The position numbers were made by a program, and so were the translations under genes. The notes below the pieces were generated by a model that searched no databases, was not told the DNA's origin, and was given only the letters and a program-made list of their open reading frames with translations. From the NCBI RefSeq assembly GCF_014656415.1, contig NZ_BNCJ01000011.1:89340-153339 (forward strand): a stretch of DNA of 64,000 nucleotides, read 5' to 3'. Below are positions 9,372 through 18,862 of this stretch, one piece after another; within the stretch, counting starts at the first letter, position 1, and every line of letters begins with the position of its first letter. The DNA is from Seohaeicola zhoushanensis (lineage in GTDB: Bacteria > Pseudomonadota > Alphaproteobacteria > Rhodobacterales > Rhodobacteraceae).

Positions 9372-10552
9372 GCAGCGACCTTTCTCGCGGCGTACAGCGA
9401 TACCGCGAGCCGGATCAGCGACAGGTCAGATCCCCTCGGGCCGATCAGCGACACCCCATAGGGCGCTCCATCGACCGTACCGGCAGGCATCACCACCTGC
9501 GGCAGGCCCGTCATTCCGGCGAGGCAAAGCAGCTTCTGCGCGTGGTGGCGGAAGTTGTCGAAGATCTCGAACGGGGCATCCAGCCGGAACGGCGCGTCAT
9601 GCGCGACCGGAGCCAACACGACCCCATCCGCTCCCAGCAGCGTCTCGACATGGGCGCGGATAGCCTGACGCGTCTCCGAGGCCGCGGCGATCTCGGCCTC
9701 GGTCAGCGCCTCTGCGGCGGCGGCGCGGCCATCGATCCCGCGCACCAGCGGCATTTTCGAGCTGCGGATGAAGGGCACGATGCTCGCCTTTGCATCGCCG
9801 CCCATCGTCGTCAGGTAGGCGGCAAAGGCGTGCTCGATCCCATTCGGGTAGAGATCGTCCACGGGCGTCGCGTCCAGACCGCTGAACGCGGCCTCGCAGA
9901 CAGCCCGCTGCGACGGGCCGAGCGCCTCCATCATCTGCACCGGCCAGAGGTACCGCGGGTTCGCCGGCAAGGGCGCGTCATCGGCGAGCAGGACCGACAT
10001 TGTCCGCAGCAGCGTCTCGCCGTCGCGCGAGAAGATCCCGGCGGTGTCATAGCTCGGAGACAGCGCCATCACGTCTTCCAGCGAAATGCGTCCATGCGTC
10101 GGGCGCAGCCCCCAGATGCGACAGAAGCCGGCCGGCGCGCGCACCGATCCGCCGGTGTCCGAGCCCAGCGCAATATCGGCCAGCCCACCCGCCACGGCCA
10201 CGGCGGAGCCGGAGGAAGAGCCGCCGGGGATCCGGTCCGGCGCGGCTGGGTTCACCGGCGTGCCGAAATGGGCGTTCATGCCATACATCGACCAGGCCAG
10301 CTCGTCGGTATGCACCTTGCCGACAAAGCGCGCGCCGGCATCGAGCAGCGCCTGAACGGCCGGCGCATTGCGCGTCTTGACCCCGCTCATCGCCAGCGCG
10401 GTGGGGCAGCCCCAGCCGCTGCGATAGCCGGCGACATCGTAGATATCCTTCACCGCAAGGGTCAGCCCGGCAAGCGGTCCCTCGGCGGCACTTGCCACCG
10501 GCATGGGTTCGTAGGGCATGAAACAGTTGTAGGGGTCGTGGTCGATCAGCAA
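9368..10552 (-). CDS. Amidase-signature hydrolase linked to dpp transporter
   Basis: A compact 394-residue amidase. The catalytic Lys is in LAVKDIYDVAG, the cis-Ser loop is PGGSSSGSA, and the nucleophile Ser is in SDTGGSVRAPAG. It starts four bases from the stop of the dppD-like gene and overlaps ridA, so it is expressed with the transporter. The simplest reading is that an imported amide or peptide-like compound is its substrate. It is shorter than GatA or AtzF and lacks extra domains. The exact substrate cannot be told from sequence. Confidence 0.88.
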   Translation of the reverse strand: MLIDHDPYNCFMPYEPMPVASAAEGPLAGLTLAVKDIYDVAGYRSGWGCPTALAMSGVKTRNAPAVQALLDAGARFVGKVHTDELAWSMYGMNAHFGTPVNPAAPDRIPGGSSSGSAVAVAGGLADIALGSDTGGSVRAPAGFCRIWGLRPTHGRISLEDVMALSPSYDTAGIFSRDGETLLRTMSVLLADDAPLPANPRYLWPVQMMEALGPSQRAVCEAAFSGLDATPVDDLYPNGIEHAFAAYLTTMGGDAKASIVPFIRSSKMPLVRGIDGRAAAAEALTEAEIAAASETRQAIRAHVETLLGADGVVLAPVAHDAPFRLDAPFEIFDNFRHHAQKLLCLAGMTGLPQVVMPAGTVDGAPYGVSLIGPRGSDLSLIRLAVSLYAARKVAA

Positions 10553-10556
10553 GGCA

Positions 10557-11537
10557 TCACTCGGCAGCTATTGGAGTTTCGGCCCGCACGCAGGCGACGC
10601 GGCGACGCGGCGCGGGCGTCCGCATGGGTGGCAACCCGGCGCGGCACGCCGGCTCTACCAGCGGACAACGCGGAGCGAAAGAGCAGTTCTCCGGCCTCGT
10701 CTCCAGCGCCGGCGGCGCGCCGGGAATGGCGTTCAGCCGTTCGCCGCGGGCCACGTCATGCAGGTTCGCCGCCAGCAAGCCCCGCGTATAGGGGTGGCGA
10801 CCGTCGCGGATGATCTCGCGCGTGGTGCCCTCCTCGACGATCTGGCCGGCATACATCACCGCCACCCGCTCCGAGATCTCCACCGCGACGCCGATGTCAT
10901 GGGTCACGAAGATGACCCCCATCCCGAAGTCCTTCTGCAACTCGCGCAGCAGCAGCAGGATCTGGATCTGCACCGTCGCGTCCAGCGCCGTCGTCGGCTC
11001 GTCCGCCAGCAGCAGCTTGGGCCGGCAGGCGAGTGCAAGTGCGATCATCACCCGCTGACGCATCCCCCCCGAGAGCTCGTGCGGGTAGTTGCTCAGCCGC
11101 CGCCGGGCCGACGGGATCCGCACCCGTTCCAGCATGTCATGCGCGACCGACATGGCGTCGGACTTGCTCACGCCCTTGTGGCGCATCACCGCCTCGGCGA
11201 TCTGGTGGCCGACGGTATAGACCGGGTCCAGCGCCAACGCCGGTTCCTGAAACACCATCGACACCTCGCCGCCGCGATAGCGCTGCAACGCCTTGCCCGA
11301 GAGGCTGAGCACGTCTGTCCCGTTGACATGCATCGACCCCTCGATATCCGTGCGCTTGGGCGGCAGCAGCCCCAGGAGGGCCTTCAGCGTCACCGACTTG
11401 CCCGAACCGGATTCGCCGAGCAGAGCCAGCGTTTCGCCCTGCTCCATCGACAGCGAGACGTCGTTGATCGCATGGACCGTGCGCTTGCCCCTGAAGCGGA
11501 TCGTGAGATTGCGAATATCGAGCAGCTTGTCAGACAT
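10557..11537 (-). CDS. Dipeptide/oligopeptide-type ABC transporter ATPase (DppD-like)
   Basis: One of the two ATPases of a Dpp/Opp-type importer, acting at the inner face of the membrane. It is 326 residues with Walker A GESGSGKS, signature LSGGMRQR and Walker B LLLADEPT. The C-terminal oligopeptide-transporter extension contains the Cys cluster (NCSFAPRCPLVEPAC), which in this family can bind an iron-sulfur cluster. It follows the second ATPase gene by 30 bases and precedes the amidase gene by four. Confidence 0.93.
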   Translation of the reverse strand: MSDKLLDIRNLTIRFRGKRTVHAINDVSLSMEQGETLALLGESGSGKSVTLKALLGLLPPKRTDIEGSMHVNGTDVLSLSGKALQRYRGGEVSMVFQEPALALDPVYTVGHQIAEAVMRHKGVSKSDAMSVAHDMLERVRIPSARRRLSNYPHELSGGMRQRVMIALALACRPKLLLADEPTTALDATVQIQILLLLRELQKDFGMGVIFVTHDIGVAVEISERVAVMYAGQIVEEGTTREIIRDGRHPYTRGLLAANLHDVARGERLNAIPGAPPALETRPENCSFAPRCPLVEPACRAGLPPMRTPAPRRRVACVRAETPIAAE

Positions 11538-11567
11538 AGAGAGCCTCCGCGATTTGGTCAGGCGCGC

Positions 11568-12623
11568 TCATGCCGCCACCTCCTGCCCGGCCTTCGGATG
11601 CCCCGAGGCCGCGTCGTGCAGGTGGCAGGCGACCAGGTGCTGCGCATTGCGTGCAAGGCCCGCAAGGCGCGGCGGCGTGGTCTTGCACACCTCCGAGGCA
11701 AAGCGACAGCGGGTATGGAAGCGGCACCCCGAGGGCGGGTTGATCGGGTTCGGCGGATCGCCCGACAAAGGCGGCTCTTTGGTGCGGTGGTCCGGGTCCA
11801 TCGCCGGCATCGCCGAGAACAGCGAGCGCGTATAGGGATGCGCCTGCTCGGCCCAGATCGAATCCACCGGCGCGACCTCGACCACCTCACCGAGATACAT
11901 CACCAGGATCCGGTCCGAGATGTAGCGCACCACGTTCAGGTCGTGGCTGATGAAGATATAGGTCAACCCGAACTCGCGCCGCAGGTCGCTCAGCAGGTTC
12001 AGCACCTGCGCCTCGACCGACTTGTCCAGCGCCGAGACCGCCTCGTCCAGCACCACCAACCGGGGCGACATCGCCAGCGCGCGGGCGATGTTCACCCGCT
12101 GCCGCTGCCCGCCCGACAGTTCGTGCGGATAGCGGTGGGCAAAGCGGTTCGGGTCCAGCCCGACCCGCTCCATCAGCCGCCGCGCCCGCCCCTCGGGATC
12201 GTCGAGCCCCTGGACCCTTGCCCCGAAGGCGACCGAGGCCTCGATCGTCATGCGCGGATTCAACGTGGCATAGCTGTCCTGAAAGACCATCTGCACACCC
12301 TTGCGCAGCTGCTTCAGCGACAGCCCCTCGCCGAGGTCGATACCATCGAAGATGATCTCACCCTCGTCCTTGGGCGTCAGCCCGATCAGCAGCTTGGCCG
12401 TGGTCGACTTGCCGCAGCCGCTCTCGCCGACGATGCCCAGCGTCTCGCCCTTCTTCACCTCGAAGGACACACCGTCTACCGCCTGCACCATGGCCTGCGT
12501 GCGCCCGAGGATGCCGCCGCGCACGGGGAAATACTTGCGCAGGTTGCGCACCATCAGCAACGGTTGCGCCGGGCCGCCGGTATCGGGCAACGGCTCGTAG
12601 GTTTCGACGTCAGTCGCGGACAT
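11568..12623 (-). CDS. Dipeptide/oligopeptide-type ABC transporter ATPase (DppF-like)
   Basis: The second ATPase of the same importer, 351 residues. It has Walker A GESGCGKST, signature LSGGQRQRV, a VLDEAVSALD Walker B region and the C-terminal GCRFHTRCRFASEVC extension with clustered Cys. It starts 14 bases inside the end of the dppC-like gene, so translation is probably coupled. In Dpp/Opp systems the two ATPases form a heterodimer beneath the two permeases. Confidence 0.93.
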   Translation of the reverse strand: MSATDVETYEPLPDTGGPAQPLLMVRNLRKYFPVRGGILGRTQAMVQAVDGVSFEVKKGETLGIVGESGCGKSTTAKLLIGLTPKDEGEIIFDGIDLGEGLSLKQLRKGVQMVFQDSYATLNPRMTIEASVAFGARVQGLDDPEGRARRLMERVGLDPNRFAHRYPHELSGGQRQRVNIARALAMSPRLVVLDEAVSALDKSVEAQVLNLLSDLRREFGLTYIFISHDLNVVRYISDRILVMYLGEVVEVAPVDSIWAEQAHPYTRSLFSAMPAMDPDHRTKEPPLSGDPPNPINPPSGCRFHTRCRFASEVCKTTPPRLAGLARNAQHLVACHLHDAASGHPKAGQEVAA

Positions 12624-13503
12624 TCATCGCACTCCTCAGACCGTCGCTCAGCAGGTTCAGGCAGAGCGAGGTGACGAAGATCATCATCCCCGGCAGCGCC
12701 GAGAGCCACGGGTTGATGTAGATGGCCGAGCGCAGCGTATTCAGCATCAGCCCCCATTCCGGCTCGGGCGGTCGCACGCCGATGCCGAGGAACGAGAGAC
12801 CCGCCGCCAGGATCATGCAGACGCTGGTAAGCGAGGTCGCATAGACGAAGATCGGCGACAGCACGTTGCCGATCACATGCACCCGGATCACCGTCAGCGC
12901 GCTCGCCCCCGTGGCCCGCGCCGCGTCGATATAGTCGAGCGCGCGCACGCCCGAGGTCACCGCCTCGGCCACACGGGTGATCGGCGGGATGAAGACGATG
13001 GTGAGCGACACCAGCGAGTTCACGATCCCCGCCCCAAGCGCGCCGGAAATGGCGATGGCCAGCAGCACCGAGGGGAAGGCAAAGAAGACGTCGACCGTGC
13101 GCATGATGATCGTGTTGGTGAGCCCGCCGACGAACCCCGCGACGATGCCCAGCGCCGAGCCGATGAAGAAGGCAAGGACCACCGGCATCAGCCCGATGAA
13201 CAGCGTCAGGCGGCCGCCATAGATCAGCCGGGCGAACATGTCGCGGCCCTGCTCGTCGGTGCCCAGCAGGTGCCCGGTGGTCCCGATCGGCTTGAGCCGC
13301 GCGATCATCGACCCTTTGTAGGGATCGGCCAACCCGAGCCAGGGCGCGAAGACCGCAGCCAGGATCAGGGCAAGCACCACACCGGCGCAGATCATCGTCA
13401 GCGGATCGCGCACCAGGCGCGCGCCGACGCCTGCCCAGTAACCCTGCGGCTTCTGCGCCGGTGCAGGCTCGACGGCAGTGGTTTCCACAAGCGTCATTGT
13501 CAT
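12610..13503 (-). CDS. Dpp-type ABC transporter permease (DppC-like)
   Basis: An inner-membrane permease of 297 residues. A Pro/Ala-rich cytoplasmic N-terminus is followed by about six helices and the C-subunit hallmark HLLGTDEQGRDMFARLIYGG. The EAA-type loop is in DYIDAARATGASALTVI. It overlaps dppB by four bases (ATGA) and the ATPase gene by 14. Substrate specificity of such importers rests mostly on the binding protein at 14509-16110. Confidence 0.93.
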   Translation of the reverse strand: MTMTLVETTAVEPAPAQKPQGYWAGVGARLVRDPLTMICAGVVLALILAAVFAPWLGLADPYKGSMIARLKPIGTTGHLLGTDEQGRDMFARLIYGGRLTLFIGLMPVVLAFFIGSALGIVAGFVGGLTNTIIMRTVDVFFAFPSVLLAIAISGALGAGIVNSLVSLTIVFIPPITRVAEAVTSGVRALDYIDAARATGASALTVIRVHVIGNVLSPIFVYATSLTSVCMILAAGLSFLGIGVRPPEPEWGLMLNTLRSAIYINPWLSALPGMMIFVTSLCLNLLSDGLRSAMNVRD

Positions 13504-14453
13504 GTCCTCTGGATGCGCGGGTCGATCGCGGCCTGCGCCACGTCGACGATCAGGTTCATCGCCACGAAGAACATGGCCAGCACCAGGATCGTGCCCTGCA
13601 GCAGCGGCAGGTCGCGCTGGAAGATCGCGTTCGACAGCAGGAAGCCCGAGCCGGGCCAGTTGAACACTGTCTCGATCAGGATCGAACCGCCCAGCAGATA
13701 GCCAAGCTGCAGCCCCATCACCGACAGCGCCGTCGCCGCCGCGTTGCGGGCGACGTGGCGCAGCACGTCAGCGCGGCTCATGCCCTTGGCGTAAAGCGCC
13801 TGCACGAAATCCATGGTCAGGATATCACCGGCCAGCGCCCGAACCGTGCGCGCGACGATGCCGATGGGCACCACCGCCAGCGTGACCGCCGGCAGGATCA
13901 GGTGGCGCAGGTGCAGCCAGTCCCAGGCCCAGCTCTGCGACCCGCCGGGCCCCGCCCCCATCGATGGCAGCCACCCCAGGTTGACCGAAAAGATGATAAC
14001 CAGCACGATCCCCAGCCAGTAGTTCGGCACCGAGACGCCGGTGATCGACAGCGCGGTCACCGCCCGGTCGATCCAGCTGTCGCGGGAATATCCGGCCAGG
14101 AACCCCAGGAAGGTGCCGATGGGAAAGGCAATGATCGCGGCGCTGACGGCCAGCAGCAGCGAGTTCTGCACCGCCCCGAAAACCTCACCCGCGACGGGCC
14201 GCCCGGTGGCGATGGACTTGCCCATGTTGCCCTGGGCGAGGTTGCCGATCCAGATCGCGTATTGGACCGGCAAAGGCTTGTCGAGGCCATAGGCCGCGCG
14301 CATGGCCGCCTGTTCCTCGGCGGTTGCGTCCACCGGCATGATCGCCGTCAGGGGATCCCCCGGCGCGATCTGGACCAGCAGGAAGCAGATCACCGAAACG
14401 CCGAAGGCGACCGGAAGGACTAGGATGAGACGGCGGATGAGATAACTGAGCAC
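13500..14453 (-). CDS. Dpp-type ABC transporter permease (DppB-like)
   Basis: An inner-membrane permease. The frame is open much further upstream, but conserved sequence starts at the GTG at 14453 (LSYLIRRLILVLPVAFGVS, the canonical DppB first helix), giving 317 residues. The internal DFVQALYAKGMSRADVL segment is the EAA loop that contacts the ATPases. The longer upstream extension is Arg-rich and overlaps the binding-protein gene, so it is rejected. A strong stem-loop separates it from that gene. Confidence 0.9.
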   Translation of the reverse strand: MLSYLIRRLILVLPVAFGVSVICFLLVQIAPGDPLTAIMPVDATAEEQAAMRAAYGLDKPLPVQYAIWIGNLAQGNMGKSIATGRPVAGEVFGAVQNSLLLAVSAAIIAFPIGTFLGFLAGYSRDSWIDRAVTALSITGVSVPNYWLGIVLVIIFSVNLGWLPSMGAGPGGSQSWAWDWLHLRHLILPAVTLAVVPIGIVARTVRALAGDILTMDFVQALYAKGMSRADVLRHVARNAAATALSVMGLQLGYLLGGSILIETVFNWPGSGFLLSNAIFQRDLPLLQGTILVLAMFFVAMNLIVDVAQAAIDPRIQRT

Positions 14454-14474
14454 GGTTTGAACCCCGGTCTGGTT

Positions 14475-14501
14475 GCCCCCGCCGCAGATCGCGGCGGGGG
14501 C
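14475..14501 (-). terminator. Intra-operon stem-loop between binding protein and permease genes
   Basis: An 11-bp perfect stem (GCCCCCGCCGC / GCGGCGGGGGC) with a 5-base loop lies 7 bases past the stop of the binding-protein gene and 22 before the dppB start. No clear T-tract follows on the minus strand. Such hairpins commonly protect or terminate the binding-protein message so that it exceeds the membrane genes. That role is inferred. Confidence 0.6.
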
Positions 14502-14508
14502 GGTTGGC

Positions 14509-16110
14509 TTACTCTTCGATCGTGATCGACGAGAAGTTCTGGTACCAGTTCTGCGCCTGGACGAAGCCCTTGACCTTGGGCGCCATCGCACGCGGCGCCA
14601 CGTCGTGGGTCACGAAGAGGAACAGCGCCTCGTTCACGAATTTCTCGTGGGTCTGCTTCAGAACGGCATCCTGTTCGACCGGATCGAAGGTCGTCTTGAT
14701 CTTCTTGAACAGGGCCTGCATCTCGTCGTCGCAATAATGGCCCCAGTTGGTGCCGTTAGGCGCGACCAGGTTGCAGTCGAGGTGGCGGATCAGGCCGGTG
14801 AACGGATCCTGGATGAAGTAGGTGAAGTTGATCGACTGCGACCCTTCGACCGCCGGATCGGCAGCCCCGGCGCGCCACAGGTTGATCATCTGATTCCACT
14901 CGACGACCATGAACTCGACGTCGATCCAGATCTCGGCCAGGCTCTGCTGGACGAATTCGTTCATCGGCAGCGGCAGCATCTGACCCGAGCCCGAGGGCGA
15001 CATCAGCGCCTTGACCTTCAGGTGGTTCTCCGGGCCGAAGCCGGCTTCCTTCATCAGCGCCTGGGCCGCTTCGAGGTCGTATTTGACGTCGAAGGTCGGG
15101 TTGCCGAACCACTGCGAGGACGGCGGCAGGAAGCCCTTGGCCGGCACCATCAACCCGCCGAGCAGCGGCATCATTCCCTCGCGGTCGATGGCGAGGTTGG
15201 CGGCCTTGCGCACGCGGATGTCATTCCAGGGTGAGCCTTCCAGCCGTGACAGGTGCCAGGTCCAGTTGTGCGGATAGGCGTTCGAGGAGATCACAAAACC
15301 GTTGCCCTGCATCGCCGGGATGGTGTCCGGCGCCGGCGCTTCGATCCAGTCCACCTGCCCCGAGAGCAGCGCGGCTGAACGGGCGTTCGGCTCGGGTAGC
15401 GGGATCAACACCATCTTGTCGAGCTTCGGAACACGGGTTTCGTCCCAATAGGCGGTGTTCGGCACCAGTTCGGCGCGCTCGCGCGGCACGAAGGCCTCGA
15501 GCTTCCACGGGCCGGTGCCCGAGGGCTTGGCCGCAACCGCCTCCCAGTTCTTGCCCTGGGCTTCCCAGTTCGCCTTGGACGACATCAGGATCCAGGCCAG
15601 CTGGTAGGGCAGCGTGGCGTCCGGGGCCTTGGTGGTGATTTCCAGCGTCAAATCGTCGATGGCCTTGTAGGACGCCACCGCCGGAATCCGCGACTTGCCC
15701 TGCGCGGCCTGGCGCGAGTCGTATTGCTCGGAACTGTCGACCAACAGCTTGTCGAAGTTCCAGACCGCCACCTCGGCGGTGAAGGGCGAGCCGTCGTGGA
15801 AGGTCACGCCGGGGCGCAGTTTGAAGGTCCAGGTCAGCTGGTCCTCGCCAACCGACCATTCCGTTGCAAGGCCGGGGATCAGCACCGAGGGCTTGTCGGC
15901 GCTGGTCAGGTCCCATTCGATCAGCGAGTCATAGACAGTATAGCCCATGAACCGCATACCCTCGCCGCCCTGGTCGGTCTGACCGGTGGTCAGGGGAATG
16001 TCGGCAGCGGTCATACCGATGCGCAGCGTGCCCTCCGCCTGGGCGATCGAGCCGCAGAACAGGGCGACGGCGGCGGTCATCGCAGCGAAGCCCTTTCCAA
16101 ATCTAGACAT
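14509..16110 (-). CDS. Extracellular solute-binding protein, family 5 (DppA-like)
   Basis: The periplasmic binding protein of the Dpp-type importer, 533 residues. The N-terminus has a signal peptide (two basic residues, hydrophobic AAMTAAVALFCGSIA, cleavage near AQA-EG). The body has the family-5 pattern: WTFKLRPGVTFHDGSPFTAE near residue 95 and NDIRVRKAANLAIDREGM. It is the first gene of the operon with dppBCFD, amidase and ridA. Family 5 proteins bind peptides but also opines, glutathione and other amides, so the amidase next door is the better clue to its ligand. Confidence 0.93.
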   Translation of the reverse strand: MSRFGKGFAAMTAAVALFCGSIAQAEGTLRIGMTAADIPLTTGQTDQGGEGMRFMGYTVYDSLIEWDLTSADKPSVLIPGLATEWSVGEDQLTWTFKLRPGVTFHDGSPFTAEVAVWNFDKLLVDSSEQYDSRQAAQGKSRIPAVASYKAIDDLTLEITTKAPDATLPYQLAWILMSSKANWEAQGKNWEAVAAKPSGTGPWKLEAFVPRERAELVPNTAYWDETRVPKLDKMVLIPLPEPNARSAALLSGQVDWIEAPAPDTIPAMQGNGFVISSNAYPHNWTWHLSRLEGSPWNDIRVRKAANLAIDREGMMPLLGGLMVPAKGFLPPSSQWFGNPTFDVKYDLEAAQALMKEAGFGPENHLKVKALMSPSGSGQMLPLPMNEFVQQSLAEIWIDVEFMVVEWNQMINLWRAGAADPAVEGSQSINFTYFIQDPFTGLIRHLDCNLVAPNGTNWGHYCDDEMQALFKKIKTTFDPVEQDAVLKQTHEKFVNEALFLFVTHDVAPRAMAPKVKGFVQAQNWYQNFSSITIEE

Positions 16111-16350
16111 GAATACCTCTCTGTCAGGAACCGACCATCGTGGGCCGGCATTATTGTCGGCGCGGCCATCACGGGCGCGTCCATGTCACAGAGTTTGGCA
16201 AGCGCGTTTTCGTCATTGCCAGCCAAGAGGTGTGTCAGTTGCGGTGTCCACCCGACGCTTCGCTGCGCATGCACAAGAAACGGGCGGGATTATGCTGCGC
16301 CGCCGCATAATCGGGCAGTGAATATCGGTCAGCGCAGGTCGAACGGCCGA

Positions 16351-16992
16351 TCAACGGCCGTCCGGCCCGGCCTCTAGGCGATGAAGCAACGCGCGCGCCG
16401 CCGCCCGAATTGGCGCCACCAGCGGTACCGGCGAAATCGAGGCCAGACGTTCCGCGGCTTCCCCCAAGGGCCCGCCGCCGATGATCGCAGCCTCCGCACC
16501 CGCCCTTGCGGCCTCTTCGATGGCCGCCAGTAGCGCCGCATCGAGGCGCTCCGGTTCCGCCATGAGGCCCAGCGCATCGCCTTGGGCGAAGTGGCACCCG
16601 AGATACGCGCCATCTCCCCGCCCACGCATGAGCGCATCGATCCGAGCTTCGAGCTGCGGGGTGGTCGTGACCACTGCAAAGCGGCGCCCGCCAATGCCAG
16701 CCTCGATGGCAGCCGCCGCGCCGATGCCGACAACCGGGCACGTCAGCCGTTGCGCCAGGGTCTCGCGGCCGGGATCGCCAAAGGCCGCGACGATCACCCC
16801 ATCCAGCGCCGGCAAGGGCGTCTGCCCCACCAGCACAGCCGCCTGGTCAAGCGCCTCCGGCGTCACGATCATCCCCGGGCCGCCCGGCGCGGTCCAACCC
16901 TCTATCTGCGGAAGAATGGTCCCCGCAATCGCGACCATAGCGGCAGTCGTCGCCGCGTTCGAATTCGGATTCATCAGAAGCAGCGACCGCAT
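16351..16992 (-). CDS. Asp/Glu/hydantoin racemase-like protein without the catalytic cysteines
   Basis: A 213-residue protein of the Asp/Glu racemase superfamily: MRSLLLMNPNSNAATT at the start, PVVGIGAAAAIEA and RFAVVTTTP in the middle. At the first active-site position, where Cys is usual (ACF-DPG), it has AAFGDPG. At the second (GC-G), it has IIGGGPLGE. It may therefore be a Cys-less relative with another activity. The ATG at 16992, after GAGAGGGCCTGG, is preferred over the upstream one at 17049. It lies 240 bases upstream of the dpp operon, same strand. Confidence 0.75.
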   Translation of the reverse strand: MRSLLLMNPNSNAATTAAMVAIAGTILPQIEGWTAPGGPGMIVTPEALDQAAVLVGQTPLPALDGVIVAAFGDPGRETLAQRLTCPVVGIGAAAAIEAGIGGRRFAVVTTTPQLEARIDALMRGRGDGAYLGCHFAQGDALGLMAEPERLDAALLAAIEEAARAGAEAAIIGGGPLGEAAERLASISPVPLVAPIRAAARALLHRLEAGPDGR

Positions 16993-17091
16993 CCAGGCCC
17001 TCTCGCGCGTTGATGCGGTCAAGGTGCCGCGACACCGCGACCGAGACAAGACCGGACAGCCATGAGCCTGCCTTCGCCGGGGAAGAGCCCG

Positions 17092-18849
17092 CTAGCCCGG
17101 ACGGCCAAGTTCCTCCAACATCCTGTCGCGCATGACGAATTTCTGCGCTTTCCCGGTCGCCGTCACCGGCATCTCGGCTACGATGCGCACATGGCGTGGC
17201 ACCTTGAAATGGGCGATCTGGCCACGGCAGAAGCTCTTCAACTCCTCCTCTTCCAGCGCGACGCCCGGCCGGGCCACCGCCCAGGCGCAGACCTCCTCGC
17301 CCAGCTTTTCGTCGGGGATGCCGAAGACCTGGACTTCGCTCACCTTTGGATGGCGCATCAGGAATTCCTCGATCTCGCGCGGATAGATGTTCTCACCGCC
17401 CCGCAGGATCATGTCCTTGGCGCGCCCGACGATGCTGCAGAACCCTTCGGCATCCAGAACCGCCAGATCCCCGGTCTGCATCCAGCCGTCGGTGATGCTC
17501 TTAGCCGTCATCTCCGGATCGCCCCAATAGCCCTTCATCACCGAATAGCCGCGCGTGCACAGCTCGCCTTCCACCCCGAGCGGCACTGTGCGCCCATCCT
17601 TGCCCATCAGCTTGACCTCCAGGTGCGGATGCACACGGCCCACGGTCTGGCAGCGCTTGTCGACAGGATCGTGCACAAAACTCTGGAACGAAACCGGAGA
17701 GGTTTCGGTCATGCCATAGCAGATCGTCACCTCGGGCATGTTCATGCGGGTATTTACCCGCTCCATCACCTCGACCGGGCAAGGCGCGCCCGCCATTATC
17801 CCGGTGCGCATCGCCGATAGATCGCGCGGCCGTGCCTCGAGTGCCTCGAGCATGTTCACGAACATCGTCGGCACGCCGTAGACTGCCGTGCAGCGTTCGC
17901 GTTCCAGCGCGTCGAGCGTGGCCTCGGCTTCGAACCCCTCGCCCGGAAACACCATCGTCGCGCCCTTACTGATGACTCCCAGCACTCCCATCACCATCCC
18001 GAAGCAATGGTAGAGCGGCACCGGGATCGCCAGCCGGTCGGTCTCCGACAGGGCAATCCGGTCGGTCACGAAACGCGCGTTGTTGACGATGTTGTAATGC
18101 GACAGAGTCGCCCCCTTGGGCTGGCCGGTGGTGCCCGAGGTGAACTGGATGTTGATGGCGTCATCGGGGTCCAGCGTGGCGTCGATCGACGACAGGCGCA
18201 GCAGCTGCGCCGGCCCTCCCAGCCGCTTGAGTTGCGCGAAGGAATAGACGCCCGGGCCCGGCGTGTCAGTCATCTCGATGACGCTGCGCAGATGCGGCAG
18301 CCGCTCGGCGCGCAGGCGGCCGGGCGCGCATGTCTCCAGCTCCGGCGCCAGTTGCCGGACCATTCCGATATAGTCGGAGGTCTTGAAGCGCGTCGCGCAG
18401 ATCAGCGCGCGGCAGGCGACCTTGTTCAGCGCATATTCCAGCTCGGCCAATCGGTAGGCCGGGTTGATGTTGACGAGGATCAGGCCCACCCGCGCCGTCG
18501 CGAATTGCGTCAGCACCCATTCGACGCGGTTGGGCGACCAGATCCCGACGCGGTCACCCTTCTCCAGCCCCAGCGCCAGGAGCCCCGAGGCCAGTTCGTC
18601 CACCGCCCGGTCGAGATCGTAGTAACTGAGCCGAACGCCCTGCTGGCAGAACACCGCCGCCTCGCGCGGGCCGAAGCGCGACACCGCCTCGCGCAAGAGC
18701 TGCGGCACCGTGATATAGGCCAGCGGCGGCACCGAGGCCCCGCGCACGTAAGACACGTTTCCCGTCGGTGCCAGCGAGCTTTCCCGCGCCTCCGTCGTCG
18801 CGTCCCAGCCGGATATCCGGCTCATCAGGCTCTCGCTCAGGATCGACAT
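17092..18849 (-). CDS. AMP-forming acyl-CoA synthetase
   Basis: Activates a carboxylic acid to its CoA thioester through an acyl-adenylate. It has 585 residues from the ATG at 18849, which directly follows GGAGGA. Motifs include the P-loop-like [16 protein letters not shown], the YGMTETSP A5 motif, GWMQTGDLA, and the C-terminal catalytic Lys in [11 protein letters not shown]. It resembles FadD/AcsM-type medium-chain synthetases. It is the last gene of the amide module, 13 bases after the LivF-amidase fusion. This suggests it activates the acid that the amidase releases. Chain length is not readable from sequence. Confidence 0.92.
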   Translation of the reverse strand: MSILSESLMSRISGWDATTEARESSLAPTGNVSYVRGASVPPLAYITVPQLLREAVSRFGPREAAVFCQQGVRLSYYDLDRAVDELASGLLALGLEKGDRVGIWSPNRVEWVLTQFATARVGLILVNINPAYRLAELEYALNKVACRALICATRFKTSDYIGMVRQLAPELETCAPGRLRAERLPHLRSVIEMTDTPGPGVYSFAQLKRLGGPAQLLRLSSIDATLDPDDAINIQFTSGTTGQPKGATLSHYNIVNNARFVTDRIALSETDRLAIPVPLYHCFGMVMGVLGVISKGATMVFPGEGFEAEATLDALERERCTAVYGVPTMFVNMLEALEARPRDLSAMRTGIMAGAPCPVEVMERVNTRMNMPEVTICYGMTETSPVSFQSFVHDPVDKRCQTVGRVHPHLEVKLMGKDGRTVPLGVEGELCTRGYSVMKGYWGDPEMTAKSITDGWMQTGDLAVLDAEGFCSIVGRAKDMILRGGENIYPREIEEFLMRHPKVSEVQVFGIPDEKLGEEVCAWAVARPGVALEEEELKSFCRGQIAHFKVPRHVRIVAEMPVTATGKAQKFVMRDRMLEELGRPG

Positions 18850-18862
18850 TCCTCCGCCTCCC

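Noticed and set aside
16077..16274. A 65-codon frame upstream of the dppA-like gene
   Set aside because: It overlaps the signal-peptide start of dppA in another frame and has no family resemblance; the gap is better read as promoter DNA.
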